Positions 17,512 to 26,685 of a stretch of DNA of 64,000 nucleotides are shown piece after piece. The stretch lies in assembly GCF_015057185.1 (NCBI RefSeq), contig NZ_SVEV01000016.1, forward strand, positions 1 to 64,000, in the 5' to 3' direction. The position numbers and the translations under genes were made by a program. Origin of the DNA: Pseudobutyrivibrio sp. Its GTDB lineage: Bacteria > Bacillota > Clostridia > Lachnospirales > Lachnospiraceae. The notes beneath the pieces were generated by a model that worked only from the letters and a program-made list of their open reading frames with translations, had not been told where the DNA came from and made no database searches. Every line of letters starts with the position of its first letter. The first letter of the stretch is position 1.

Positions 17512-18387
17512 ATGAATTACACAATAGAAAATGACAAATTAAAGCTTACAGCCTCAGAACATGGAGCTGAGATTAAATCACTTATTAGAAAAGCTGATGG
17601 CAAGGAGCTTATGTGGCAGGCAGATGCTTCATACTGGGGACGTACAGCGCCAGTGCTTTTCCCACTTGTAGGAAACTATTATCAGAAAAAGTCCGTATTC
17701 AAGGGACAGACATATGAGATGGGACAGCATGGATTTGCCAGAGATATGGATTTTATGCTGGGCAGACAGACTGAAAACGAGCTTGTTTTCTTACTTAAAG
17801 ATAACGAAGAATCAAGAAAGAAATATCCATTTTCATTTCTTCTTATAATTACTTACAGATTGGAAAACGATACTGTAAATGTTGAATGGAAGGTCGAAAA
17901 TCCAAACGAAGAAACTATGTATTTCTCAATTGGTGGTCATCCAGCATTCAACTGTGATTTAGATACTTATACACTCAGATTTGAAAAAGATGACCAGCCT
18001 AATTCTAAGGTTACAGCAAATATCATCGCAGGTGATGGCAGCGGCTGTCTTAGCAATGAACAGGAAACATTCGATCTTGATAACGGAGTACTTGGCATGT
18101 CAGATGAGCTTTTCAGCCGTGATGCTCTGATTATCGAGGATAGACAATCAGACAAAGTAACACTTGTTGATGACAATGGCAATGATGTGCTTGCTGTAAA
18201 GTTTGATGCACCACTCTTTGGAGTATGGTCTCCAGTAGGAAAGCATGCACCATTTGTTTGTATTGAGCCATGGTATGGACGATGTGATAGAGTAGGTTTT
18301 AATCAAAAATTAGAGGAACGTGAATATGGAAATATGTTAGGAATTACAGATATATTCCAGGTAAGCTTTGATATCCAGGTATTTTAA
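17512..18387 (+). CDS. aldose 1-epimerase-like sugar mutarotase
   Basis: A 291-residue galactose mutarotase-fold protein (LacX-like). Conserved features include ELMWQADASYWGRTAPVLFP, QHGFARDMDF (catalytic His) and SIGGHPAFNC (second His), with a C-terminal VCIEPWYGRCD containing the acidic residue. ATG 17512 follows GAAAGGA; upstream in-frame codons overlap the acetyltransferase and are unlikely to be used. It interconverts anomers of an aldose, substrate unknown. It lies in a run of small metabolic genes with the acetyltransferase. Confidence 0.9.
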   Translation: MNYTIENDKLKLTASEHGAEIKSLIRKADGKELMWQADASYWGRTAPVLFPLVGNYYQKKSVFKGQTYEMGQHGFARDMDFMLGRQTENELVFLLKDNEESRKKYPFSFLLIITYRLENDTVNVEWKVENPNEETMYFSIGGHPAFNCDLDTYTLRFEKDDQPNSKVTANIIAGDGSGCLSNEQETFDLDNGVLGMSDELFSRDALIIEDRQSDKVTLVDDNGNDVLAVKFDAPLFGVWSPVGKHAPFVCIEPWYGRCDRVGFNQKLEEREYGNMLGITDIFQVSFDIQVF

Positions 18388-18477
18388 AAGTTTTTTAACA
18401 AATTTGATATACGTTAAATGCTATAATTAATCTGTACATTATGTGTAAATTGTTGAGCATTTTACAGAGGGCGGGAA

Positions 18478-20949
18478 TTGAAGAAAAGATATATTGTTAT
18501 CATCAATATTCTGATAGTAGGGTTGATTCTTTTCATTATCGCTGAATATGCAAATGATAGGGCATCAGAATCAAACCTTGCTTCAATTGCGTCTTTTGAG
18601 AAAATGACAACAACAACAGAGCAAATAGTTGCCAATTATTTAGAGGACGAGCAGCATTTGTGCGACATTTGGGCTAATTACATTAATGGGTCTGCTGATG
18701 ACGGCACTCCAATGACTGTAGATGAGGCCATTTCTTATATTCGAAAAGCAAAAATTTCTCCTGAAATATCAGGTCATCTAATTTATATAGATGACGGTTC
18801 TATGGCGGGACTGTCTACCACCGCCAGATCAACAAATCCGTCGGATTTTAATGTGAATTATTCCAATATTGCTATTTTTGACAACCTTGAGATTAGTAAT
18901 GTAAATGGTAAGGTAAATTTAACAAGGGCGTATACTAATCCTTTAAACGGCGTGCAATCTATTGCATTTTTGAATAATGTAAAGGTGATAGATGCTGAAA
19001 CAGGAGCGCTGAGAGAAGGCCTTATCATTCGCGTGGTACCAGTAAGCCTACTTGAGCAGAAGCTTGTTTTTTTGAAGGGTGAGTATGAGAATGTGGAAAT
19101 ATCTTTGATTGACTGGGATGGGGACTATATGATTCATGGCAAATCCTTGAAAAACAGTAATTTCTTTGAATATTTCAAATCATATAATCCTATGTCGCCT
19201 CAGGAATATAACAAGGCTGTTGATACCATTCGTACAGATATAGGTACCATGCATATTCGAAATTCTAAGAATGAGGATTGTGTTATTTCTTACACTCCTT
19301 TAAGTAATTTAGATTCATGGTTTCTTGTGGCTTATATTCCTGCAGCTGAATTAACTGTGAGCAGATCAATTGATTGGACAATATTGGGAATTGTAACACT
19401 GGGACTTGTGATTTTACTTAGTTTCAATCTAATCATTCTCCGTAATTTTAATCGCAAGCTGACAATTGCTGCTAAGGCTGCAAATCAGGCAAATGAAGCT
19501 AAATCATATTTCCTATCAACTATGTCTCATGATATTAGGACTCCAATGAATGCCATAATTGGCATGAATGAAATGATTCTAAGGGATAGTAGGGATAATA
19601 GTATTCTCATGTATGCAGAAAACATTAGGGCTGCGGGGAATACACTTCTTGGAATTATTAATGATATTCTCGACTTTTCAAAGATTGAAGCAGGAAAGAT
19701 GGAAGTCATTAATGTGGACTACAATTTTGTTTCCTTACTAAACGATATAGTAAACATGGTTCAGCGAAAGGCGGATGAGAAAGGACTAAACTTCCAGCTT
19801 GATGTGGATAACAATATTCCAATATGTTTGCACGGTGATGAAATACGAATTAAACAGATTATTATTAATATTCTTTCCAATGCTGTTAAATACACCAAGG
19901 AAGGTAGCGTTGTTTTCTCCATCAATAGCACTAAATGTGATGATGATTACGTAATGCTACATGTCAATGTAAAAGACACTGGTGTAGGAATCAAAAAAGA
20001 AGATCTTGATAGGCTATTCGTTGCCTTCGAAAGAATTGAGGAAAAGAAAAATAGAAATATTGAAGGTACAGGCCTTGGAATGGCTATTGCCCAAAGCTTT
20101 CTTAACATGATGGATAGTAAAATTCAGGTGGAAAGTGAGTATGGCAAAGGCTCTACATTTTCCTTTGACTTAAAGCAAAAGGTTGTGAAATGGGAACCAC
20201 TTGGTGAATTTGAAGCTGCTTTTAAACGTTATCTCATGGAGAGAGAACAATATCAGGTATCCTTTGTTGCTCCAGAAGCGAAAATCCTGGTGGTTGATGA
20301 TAATGAAATCAATCTAAAGGTTTTTGTAAATCTGCTTAGGGAAACAAGGATGCAAATAGATACAGCCGATAGTGGAGACTCAGCAATTGTTCTTTATAAG
20401 CGCAATTTTTATGATGTAATCTTTTTGGATCATATGATGCCAAATAAAGATGGCATCGAAACCATAAAGGAAATGAAGGAGTGTGAAGATACTCCAAACC
20501 AAAGCACCCCAATTATTTGCCTTACCGCAAATGCGGTATCTGGAATGCGGGAAATGTATATAAAAGCAGGCTTTGATGACTATCTTACAAAGCCTATTGA
20601 TACCGGCAGGCTAGAGAGTATGCTTTTAAACTATTTATCCACAGACCTAGTAAAGACGCCAGAGAATGAACCGGCAAGGAAATACAGCGTTCTTGTAATT
20701 GACGAGGATATTGATTATTTGCGAAGGATAAAAGAAAAGCTGTCAGAGCTGTATGAAGTGGTGGTAGTTAAATCTACAGAACAGGCCTTGGCATATTTCA
20801 AGAATCATGAAGCTGATTTAATACTAATGGATTCTCAACTGCCGGAGCTTGCTAATATGGATAAAGAAAAAGTCCTAACAGGGCATTTTAAGGAGATGAG
20901 CCTAGAGGACGTTTATGCACTGGTTAATGAACGTTTTGGTCACATTTGA
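18478..20949 (+). CDS. hybrid sensor histidine kinase with two receiver domains
   Basis: An 823-residue membrane sensor, starting at TTG 18478 after a GAGG site. The domain order is a TM helix (about 6-24), an extracytoplasmic Cache-like sensor to about 295, a second TM (298-321), HisKA with His351 in MSHDIRTP, HATPase (NAVKYTKEG, DTGVGIKKED, GTGLGMAIA), receiver 1 with Asp651 in FLDHMMPNKDG, and a shorter degenerate receiver-like end with Asp785 in LMDSQLP. The next gene encodes an extracellular solute-binding lipoprotein, which suggests the sensor may read a ligand through a binding protein. The second receiver is short and may not be phosphorylated. Confidence 0.9.
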   Translation: MKKRYIVIINILIVGLILFIIAEYANDRASESNLASIASFEKMTTTTEQIVANYLEDEQHLCDIWANYINGSADDGTPMTVDEAISYIRKAKISPEISGHLIYIDDGSMAGLSTTARSTNPSDFNVNYSNIAIFDNLEISNVNGKVNLTRAYTNPLNGVQSIAFLNNVKVIDAETGALREGLIIRVVPVSLLEQKLVFLKGEYENVEISLIDWDGDYMIHGKSLKNSNFFEYFKSYNPMSPQEYNKAVDTIRTDIGTMHIRNSKNEDCVISYTPLSNLDSWFLVAYIPAAELTVSRSIDWTILGIVTLGLVILLSFNLIILRNFNRKLTIAAKAANQANEAKSYFLSTMSHDIRTPMNAIIGMNEMILRDSRDNSILMYAENIRAAGNTLLGIINDILDFSKIEAGKMEVINVDYNFVSLLNDIVNMVQRKADEKGLNFQLDVDNNIPICLHGDEIRIKQIIINILSNAVKYTKEGSVVFSINSTKCDDDYVMLHVNVKDTGVGIKKEDLDRLFVAFERIEEKKNRNIEGTGLGMAIAQSFLNMMDSKIQVESEYGKGSTFSFDLKQKVVKWEPLGEFEAAFKRYLMEREQYQVSFVAPEAKILVVDDNEINLKVFVNLLRETRMQIDTADSGDSAIVLYKRNFYDVIFLDHMMPNKDGIETIKEMKECEDTPNQSTPIICLTANAVSGMREMYIKAGFDDYLTKPIDTGRLESMLLNYLSTDLVKTPENEPARKYSVLVIDEDIDYLRRIKEKLSELYEVVVVKSTEQALAYFKNHEADLILMDSQLPELANMDKEKVLTGHFKEMSLEDVYALVNERFGHI

Positions 20950-20960
20950 AAGGAGCGAGC

Positions 20961-22310
20961 ATGGAAAAAAACATTAAGACATTTTTTTCGAAAGCTCTTG
21001 TAGCAATGTTGATATTTAGTGCAGTCGGCTGTGGTCAGAATGAAAATCAGAACCAAATGGAGAACATATGTGACGGTGTAAAGGAAGCGGAGACAACAAC
21101 TGTTTTTTCTCCTAAATTTTCATCTGATACTGAATATAAGGTATCTGTGGTTGGAAGCTACTCCAATTTTGAATCCCTGGAAATCACTATCGAGAAATTC
21201 TATGAAGTGTATCCAAATGGAGAGATTGAGTATACATACCTTGATGATTACAGAAATACAATAGGACCGGCACTAGCAGGGCAGGAGCCACCTGATATTT
21301 ATGTTGTTCAGCCATGGATGTATGGTGATGAACAATTTACTCCTTTATTTGATGGAGCAGAGGTGCTCTCAGATCCTAAACTAGATATCAATTTAGATTG
21401 CATCCGTTCAGGCTTAAAATGGGAAATGGATAACGGAGAAATACTGACACTTCCAGTATTTGCCACATCCTGTGGAATGCTTGTTAACATGGACATTTTT
21501 GAAAAAGAAGGACTTGAGGTTCCTACAACTTTTGAAGAATTAAAGGCTGTATGTGAAAAGCTAAAGGAAGCAGGCTATGAATCTCCATTAATGGGAGCAA
21601 ATACAACCACAACACCGGGTATTGCCTATAGCTTTGGCTATCCTATGTTTGCAAAAACAGTGAAGGAAGACAAAAGTGTCGAGGACGATTTAAATAATCT
21701 TGTTCCTTCAGCTGGTGAAGCTATGCGAGTATCTCTTGAACGTTTAAAAGAACTTGTGGATTCTGGATGTATAGATATAGAAAAATGTACTGAGGAAATC
21801 GAGGATGATTACAATGCGGTTGTTATGAGATTTTTTGAAGGGGATGTTCCAATGATGTTATGTTCTGGAGATGTTGTTTCTGGAACAAAAAAACGTGAAG
21901 GTCAGTCGGAAGCCTTTGCTGCAAATCCTTTCAAGTATAGTTTTTATATTGCACCTTCAGGAGATGATGGGGGTTATTATATGGATTCAGTTTCCATATT
22001 ATTCTGTGTAAATAAAAACAGCTCAAATCTTGATATGACCAATGAGTTTATTAGGTTCCTAACAAGTGAAGATGAGCTCGGACTTATGGCACAAGAAAAA
22101 AGACTTATACCCCCTACCAAGGACTATTCAGTGGATGAAGTCTATGCTTCATTAGCGGAATTTCCAGAGGATAGAACCATTAATTTTAGAGACATAGAGC
22201 TTCTTGATACTACTGTAAAACAGTATCGAGCTGCAGCCTACGCAGTTGTAAATGGCGAAATGACTGTGGATGAAGCAGTGGCTAATTATGGCACAATACC
22301 AACGGAGTAG
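20961..22310 (+). CDS. extracellular solute-binding lipoprotein (family 1 type)
   Basis: A 449-residue secreted lipoprotein. The signal peptide ends in a lipobox AVGC at about residues 20-23 (FSAVGCGQ). Motifs such as ADEP-like PDIYVVQPW and EGDVPMMLCSGD match periplasmic sugar-binding proteins of ABC transporters. Start is ATG 20961, 8 bases after AGGAGC. No permease gene is adjacent; instead it is flanked by a sensor kinase and an HPt protein, so it may serve as a sensory rather than a transport protein. The lipobox Cys anchors it to the outer face of the membrane. Confidence 0.85.
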   Translation: MEKNIKTFFSKALVAMLIFSAVGCGQNENQNQMENICDGVKEAETTTVFSPKFSSDTEYKVSVVGSYSNFESLEITIEKFYEVYPNGEIEYTYLDDYRNTIGPALAGQEPPDIYVVQPWMYGDEQFTPLFDGAEVLSDPKLDINLDCIRSGLKWEMDNGEILTLPVFATSCGMLVNMDIFEKEGLEVPTTFEELKAVCEKLKEAGYESPLMGANTTTTPGIAYSFGYPMFAKTVKEDKSVEDDLNNLVPSAGEAMRVSLERLKELVDSGCIDIEKCTEEIEDDYNAVVMRFFEGDVPMMLCSGDVVSGTKKREGQSEAFAANPFKYSFYIAPSGDDGGYYMDSVSILFCVNKNSSNLDMTNEFIRFLTSEDELGLMAQEKRLIPPTKDYSVDEVYASLAEFPEDRTINFRDIELLDTTVKQYRAAAYAVVNGEMTVDEAVANYGTIPTE

Positions 22311-22311
22311 T

Positions 22312-22893
22312 TTAGAGCTGTTTTTGTATTTCTAGGGCAAGCTCCTTTGCTTCGTCATAGTCAAGATTGGAAACAAGCTTGTCTAAGGCTGTTATTTGTG
22401 CATAAAGCTCTTTGGTGCAATTGTAAGAAAGAAGCTGCTTGGCTGCATCCTCAGCGGTACCTAGGTCAAAATCATCTACAGCCTTGATGAGCTTATTTAA
22501 TGTGGCTGTTATTTCAGCCCTGTCAAAACTGATATTAATATTAGGGCCCTTTATAGCAAATGGTGCAAGATAAGGCTTTAATGCTTTGAAGGTATTTAAG
22601 ACACCTGGAGTAAGAGCTTTAATTTGCTCAATATTATTGTCCTTGCCTAATTTTTCTAGATTAAAGAATTCTTCACCAAGGCTTATGGCACCAATCATAC
22701 GACAGGTTGTTTTGAGAGAATGTACCTCTATAGTGTAGTTTTGGATGTTTTCCTGTGAAAGGTAAGTCTCTACAAGGTTAATTTTGTCATCCATAAGTTT
22801 GTACACATCACCAAGAAGTTCAATAAAGAGTTCTTTAGAACCAGAGTTTTTGATAGCTTTTTCAATATCAATACCAGGAATGTTAATGTTCAT
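22312..22893 (-). CDS. HPt-domain phosphotransfer protein
   Basis: A 193-residue protein starting at ATG 22893, with GGAGGG 6 bases upstream. It contains an HPt helix bundle with the phosphorylatable histidine in EVHSLKTTCRMIGA. A second helical half of similar length follows and may be a degenerate HPt copy. It reads towards the solute-binding protein gene and ends 2 bases beyond it. It is a good candidate to carry phosphate between the hybrid kinase and the REC-HD-GYP protein encoded on either side. Confidence 0.85.
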   Translation of the reverse strand: MNINIPGIDIEKAIKNSGSKELFIELLGDVYKLMDDKINLVETYLSQENIQNYTIEVHSLKTTCRMIGAISLGEEFFNLEKLGKDNNIEQIKALTPGVLNTFKALKPYLAPFAIKGPNINISFDRAEITATLNKLIKAVDDFDLGTAEDAAKQLLSYNCTKELYAQITALDKLVSNLDYDEAKELALEIQKQL

Positions 22894-22992
22894 AGATGGC
22901 CCTCCATGTTTTGAGTATACCACTATTAAAATGAGGTATAAACAGGTGTAAAATATCATTGCATAGAAGGAATTGTCATCGGGGAGGTTAAA

Positions 22993-23982
22993 ATGATTCC
23001 ACAGATTGTAGTTATAGACGACGATCCTATAATTTTAAAAAGAGCTTGGAATACTCTTACAAGTGCGGGACTTAAAGCGGTGGTTTTGAAATCCGGAAAA
23101 GCGCTCCTAGAGTATATAAAAGATAATCAGGCACCAGACCTTATTTTGATGGATATTAGTATGCCTGAGATGGACGGTTTTGAGACACTTAAGGAATTAA
23201 AAAAGTGTGAGGGCAGCTGGAGAGACACTCCTGTGATTTTCTTAACTGGAAATGAAGATGAAGACACTGAAACAAAGGGACTTTCCCTTGGGGCAATGGA
23301 TTTTATTAGAAAGCCATTTGTTGCCAGTGTACTTGTGCTTCGTGTTAAACATGCTGTTGAGCTAGTAAGACTCCAGAGAAATCTTGAGGACATGGTAGAG
23401 GAGAAAACACGGGAGAATGAGAATCTTTTTCTACATGTCGTGGAAAGTCTGGCAGATGCCATTGATGCTAAAGATAATTACACAAAAGGTCATTCAGGAC
23501 GAGTAGCTACTTATTCTAAGGAAATAGCAAAAAGATATGGATATGACGAGAAACGTCAGGAACAGATTTTTATGATGGGGCTACTTCACGACGTAGGGAA
23601 AATTGGAGTTCCCGATGAAGTGATTAATAAGCCTGGTCGCCTTACAGATGAGGAGTTTGCAAAAATAAAGAAGCACCCAGGAATTGGTGGAAAGATTCTT
23701 GGTAACATAAAGGAAATGCCTGAGCTTGCAGCAGGAGCCAAATGGCATCACGAAAGATATGATGGCAAGGGATATCCAGAAGGACTATCCGGTGAAGACA
23801 TTCCTGAAGAGGCAAGAATCATTGCAGTGGCAGATGCATACGATGCCATGACCAGTACTAGAAGCTACAGAGGGGCGCTTCCACTTGAGGTAGTTCGAGG
23901 TGAAATTGAAAAGGGAAAAGGAAGTCAATTTGATCCAAAGTTTGCGGATATCATGCTTGAAATGTTAAACACAATATCATAA
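22993..23982 (+). CDS. response regulator with HD-GYP domain (putative c-di-GMP phosphodiesterase)
   Basis: A 329-residue protein with an N-terminal receiver (Asp54 in LILMDISMPEMDG), a helical linker, and a C-terminal HD-GYP domain. The HD pair is His199-Asp200 (LLHDVGKIGV) and the GYP motif is complete at 260-262 (DGKGYPEGL), with VADAYDAMTS downstream. Such proteins hydrolyse cyclic di-GMP to GMP when phosphorylated. It is divergent from the HPt gene and lies 650 bases from the solute-binding protein, and probably receives the signal from the hybrid kinase via HPt. Confidence 0.93.
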   Translation: MIPQIVVIDDDPIILKRAWNTLTSAGLKAVVLKSGKALLEYIKDNQAPDLILMDISMPEMDGFETLKELKKCEGSWRDTPVIFLTGNEDEDTETKGLSLGAMDFIRKPFVASVLVLRVKHAVELVRLQRNLEDMVEEKTRENENLFLHVVESLADAIDAKDNYTKGHSGRVATYSKEIAKRYGYDEKRQEQIFMMGLLHDVGKIGVPDEVINKPGRLTDEEFAKIKKHPGIGGKILGNIKEMPELAAGAKWHHERYDGKGYPEGLSGEDIPEEARIIAVADAYDAMTSTRSYRGALPLEVVRGEIEKGKGSQFDPKFADIMLEMLNTIS

Positions 23983-24028
23983 ACTAATATCCATTGAAAT
24001 AGAGTATTTACAATAGGAAGAAGAGCAT

Positions 24029-25513
24029 ATGGGAAAAATAGGATTTAGTAACGAAAAATACACAGAAATGCAGTCAAAAAACATTAGAGACCGCATCGAT
24101 CAATTTGGTGGAAAGCTTTACCTTGAGTTCGGCGGAAAGCTTTTTGATGATTATCATGCTTCTAGAGTTTTACCAGGATTTAAGCCTGATGCAAAAATAA
24201 CAATGCTCAAGGAGTTAGCTGACAAAACAGAAATTGTTATTGCTATCAAGGCTGGGGACATTGAGAAAAATAAGGTTCGTGGAGATATTGGTATCACTTA
24301 TGATATGGACCTTCTTAGACTTATTGATGCATTTACTAGCTACGGATTATATGTAGGCTCAGTTGTTCTTACACAGTTTGCTGAGCAGCCATCTGCAGTT
24401 GCATACGAGAAAAAGCTTAAAGCTCTTGGATTAAAGGTTTATAGACACTATATTATTCCAGGTTATCCATCAAATATTCCTTTCATCGTTTCAGATGAAG
24501 GATTTGGAAAGAATGATTACATTGAGACAACACGTCCACTTGTAGTTGTTACCGCTCCAGGGCCAGGTTCAGGAAAGATGGCTACATGCCTTTCACAGCT
24601 TTACCATGAGTCAAAGCGTGGTGTAAAGGCTGGATATGCTAAGTTCGAGACATTCCCAATTTGGAATTTGCCACTTAATCATCCAGTAAACCTTGCATAT
24701 GAGGCAGCTACAGCTGACTTAAATGATGTTAATATGATTGACCCATTCCATTTAGAGGCTTATGGAAAGACAGTGGTTAACTATAACCGTGACGTTGAGG
24801 TATTCCCAGTTCTCAAGGCTATGTTTGAGAAGATTTCAGGGGAGTCTCCATACAAGTCACCTACTGACATGGGTGTTAATATGGCAGGAAATGCAATCAT
24901 CGATGATGATGCATGTAGAAGTGCTTCTAATCAGGAAATCATTAGAAGATACTATGAGGCTACAGTTGCAAAGCGTAAGGGTGACGGAGCTGATTCTGCA
25001 ATCCAGAAGCTTGAGCTTCTCATGGAAAAGGCTGGTATTTCGGTATCTGATAGACCTGTTGTTGCAGCAGCTAATATTAAGGCGGATCAGATTGGTGTTC
25101 CATGTGCAGCAATGGAGCTACCTGATGGCAAAATCATCACAGGAAAGACTTCAGAGATGCTTGGTGCTTCTTCAGCAATGATTCTCAACGCATTGAAGTA
25201 TCTTGCTAAGATTCCTGATGAGGTTAAATTGATTTCACCAGAGGTTCTTACACCTATCATGACCCTAAAGACAAATTACTTGGGAGATAACAACCCACAT
25301 CTTCATTTGAACGAGCTTTTAATTGCTCTTTCAATGGAAGCTATCAGCAGTGAAGATGCTAAGAAAGCATACGATTGTCTTCCTGAATTAGTAGGTGCAG
25401 AGGTTCACTCCTCAGTAATCCTTGCTTCAGTAGACGTTGGAGTATTCAAGCAGCTTGGCACTCACTTGACATGTGAGCCACGCTACGAAGGTAACAAATT
25501 GTACCACGAGTAA
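24029..25513 (+). CDS. DUF1846-family protein
   Basis: A 494-residue cytosolic protein of the DUF1846 family, recognised by MGKIGFSNEKY and FDDYHASRVLPGF at the N terminus, GPGPGSGKMATCLSQLYHE near residue 180 (a P-loop-like stretch) and NLGDN/HLHLNELLIALSMEA near the end. Family members are conserved in many Firmicutes and fold like nucleotide-binding enzymes, but a reaction has not been established by my knowledge. AGGAAGAAGAG precedes the ATG. It is convergent with dmkA and isolated from the signalling block. Confidence 0.9.
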   Translation: MGKIGFSNEKYTEMQSKNIRDRIDQFGGKLYLEFGGKLFDDYHASRVLPGFKPDAKITMLKELADKTEIVIAIKAGDIEKNKVRGDIGITYDMDLLRLIDAFTSYGLYVGSVVLTQFAEQPSAVAYEKKLKALGLKVYRHYIIPGYPSNIPFIVSDEGFGKNDYIETTRPLVVVTAPGPGSGKMATCLSQLYHESKRGVKAGYAKFETFPIWNLPLNHPVNLAYEAATADLNDVNMIDPFHLEAYGKTVVNYNRDVEVFPVLKAMFEKISGESPYKSPTDMGVNMAGNAIIDDDACRSASNQEIIRRYYEATVAKRKGDGADSAIQKLELLMEKAGISVSDRPVVAAANIKADQIGVPCAAMELPDGKIITGKTSEMLGASSAMILNALKYLAKIPDEVKLISPEVLTPIMTLKTNYLGDNNPHLHLNELLIALSMEAISSEDAKKAYDCLPELVGAEVHSSVILASVDVGVFKQLGTHLTCEPRYEGNKLYHE

Positions 25514-25551
25514 TTGGAGAGGATTTCGTTCTCCTTCGAAACGTATATTGC

Positions 25552-26451
25552 CTAGCACCAAATCCCTAGCAATATTGATACAAAATAAGCAGAATTAATA
25601 ATTACATAGTTTTTAATTGAGCAGATGAAGGTTTTTTCTTTTATCTGCTCTTTTTTGAATGCGCGAATATTTTTTTCTACTGGAATAATAGAAAGCAAGA
25701 ACACTAGGCTGATAGGGCTAAGTATTTTAAACACCACCATTAGTATTACAGAAGCGTAGCAGCAATAATATAAAATTCCAAAGAAGCCAGTGGCTGTTTT
25801 TTGACCTATGTAATGAACTATAGTTAATCTATTTACAGCCTCATCTTTTTTTACATCACAGGTATTGTTTGCAAGCATAATATTTGATGTAGTAAAGGTC
25901 ATAACAAGTGAAAATAGGAAAAAGCTAATAAGTGGCATTACTTCTAAAGATAAGCTGATTGTCTTTAGTGATAAATCAAGTGAAAGATAGTAGGTTGGAT
26001 TATTAATGTAAAGCATTAAAAATGGAATAAACATACCATATGCGATTCCTGAAAAGACTTCACCTAGTGGAATTCTAGAGATAGGAATAGGTCCAAAGGT
26101 GTAAAAAATTCCAAGCATAAAGCAGAATGCACCAAGTAACAGAACAACTATACCTGTTTTGTATGCTAAATATAAACCTAAGATTGTGCTGATAGAAAGC
26201 ATAGTGATTATTGCAATAAATGCATTTTTTCTTTTTATAGGCAGCATCTCTGGATAGTCCTTGCTATCAATGTAGTTGTTTATACCTGTAGTAGTAAGAT
26301 CAAATATAAACATAGAAAAAAAGAACACTACCATCAATGGAGCATTAATAGGTTGTTTGGTGTATAAAATGAATGCAAGTGTGTTTATAAAAGCAAATAA
26401 ACTAGTAATCTTTGTTTGAATTTCTACGAATTTTAAAAATCTCTTTATCAT
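25552..26451 (-). CDS. dmkA: UbiA-family prenyltransferase (DHNA polyprenyltransferase-like)
   Basis: A 299-residue membrane enzyme with about nine hydrophobic helices. The two Asp-rich metal-diphosphate motifs are present as NNYIDSKDYPE and NNTCDVKKDE. Start is ATG 26451 (MIKRFLKFVEIQTK), with GGAAGG upstream, rather than 26490. Divergent from ndh2 and adjacent to a polyprenyl synthase gene, it matches the DmkA role in extracellular electron transfer loci, attaching a prenyl tail to dihydroxynaphthoate to give demethylmenaquinone. Biosynthesis of the naphthoate head is not encoded here. Confidence 0.75.
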   Translation of the reverse strand: MIKRFLKFVEIQTKITSLFAFINTLAFILYTKQPINAPLMVVFFFSMFIFDLTTTGINNYIDSKDYPEMLPIKRKNAFIAIITMLSISTILGLYLAYKTGIVVLLLGAFCFMLGIFYTFGPIPISRIPLGEVFSGIAYGMFIPFLMLYINNPTYYLSLDLSLKTISLSLEVMPLISFFLFSLVMTFTTSNIMLANNTCDVKKDEAVNRLTIVHYIGQKTATGFFGILYYCCYASVILMVVFKILSPISLVFLLSIIPVEKNIRAFKKEQIKEKTFICSIKNYVIINSAYFVSILLGIWC

Positions 26452-26531
26452 ATAACTAAATTCCTTCCAAATAGATAATTTTGACCACAAATCAATATAT
26501 ATGTCTCATGGTTAGGCAACAAATAATTAAA

Positions 26532-26606
26532 ATAGTTGCATCTAATTAAATTGTTGTTAAATTAATAACATAAAATATTGTTAAGTGCAACTATTCATGT
26601 TATAAT
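26532..26606 (+). promoter_or_regulatory. ndh2 promoter with Rex-like and palindromic operator sites
   Basis: TTGTTA (26578-26583) and TATAAT (26601-26606) are 17 bases apart, a near-ideal sigma-A promoter 79 bases before ndh2. TTGTTAA-ATTA-ATAACAT (26554-26571) matches 12 of 14 positions of the clostridial Rex consensus TTGTTAA-N4-TTAACAA. A separate perfect 9-bp inverted repeat, ATAGTTGCA (26532-26540) and TGCAACTAT (26586-26594), brackets it and enters the promoter spacer. Control by the NAD(H)-sensing repressor Rex is an inference. Confidence 0.55.
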
Positions 26607-26685
26607 GCATTCCTAAAAACGATGACGCACAATAATATTGCGCACGATTTGCATAATGTATAAAAAAGGAAGAAAGGAATTAACC

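Noticed and set aside
25514-25551. Terminator between DUF1846 gene and dmkA
   Set aside because: Only a short GGAGA/TCTCC stem with no T run; too weak to list as a terminator.
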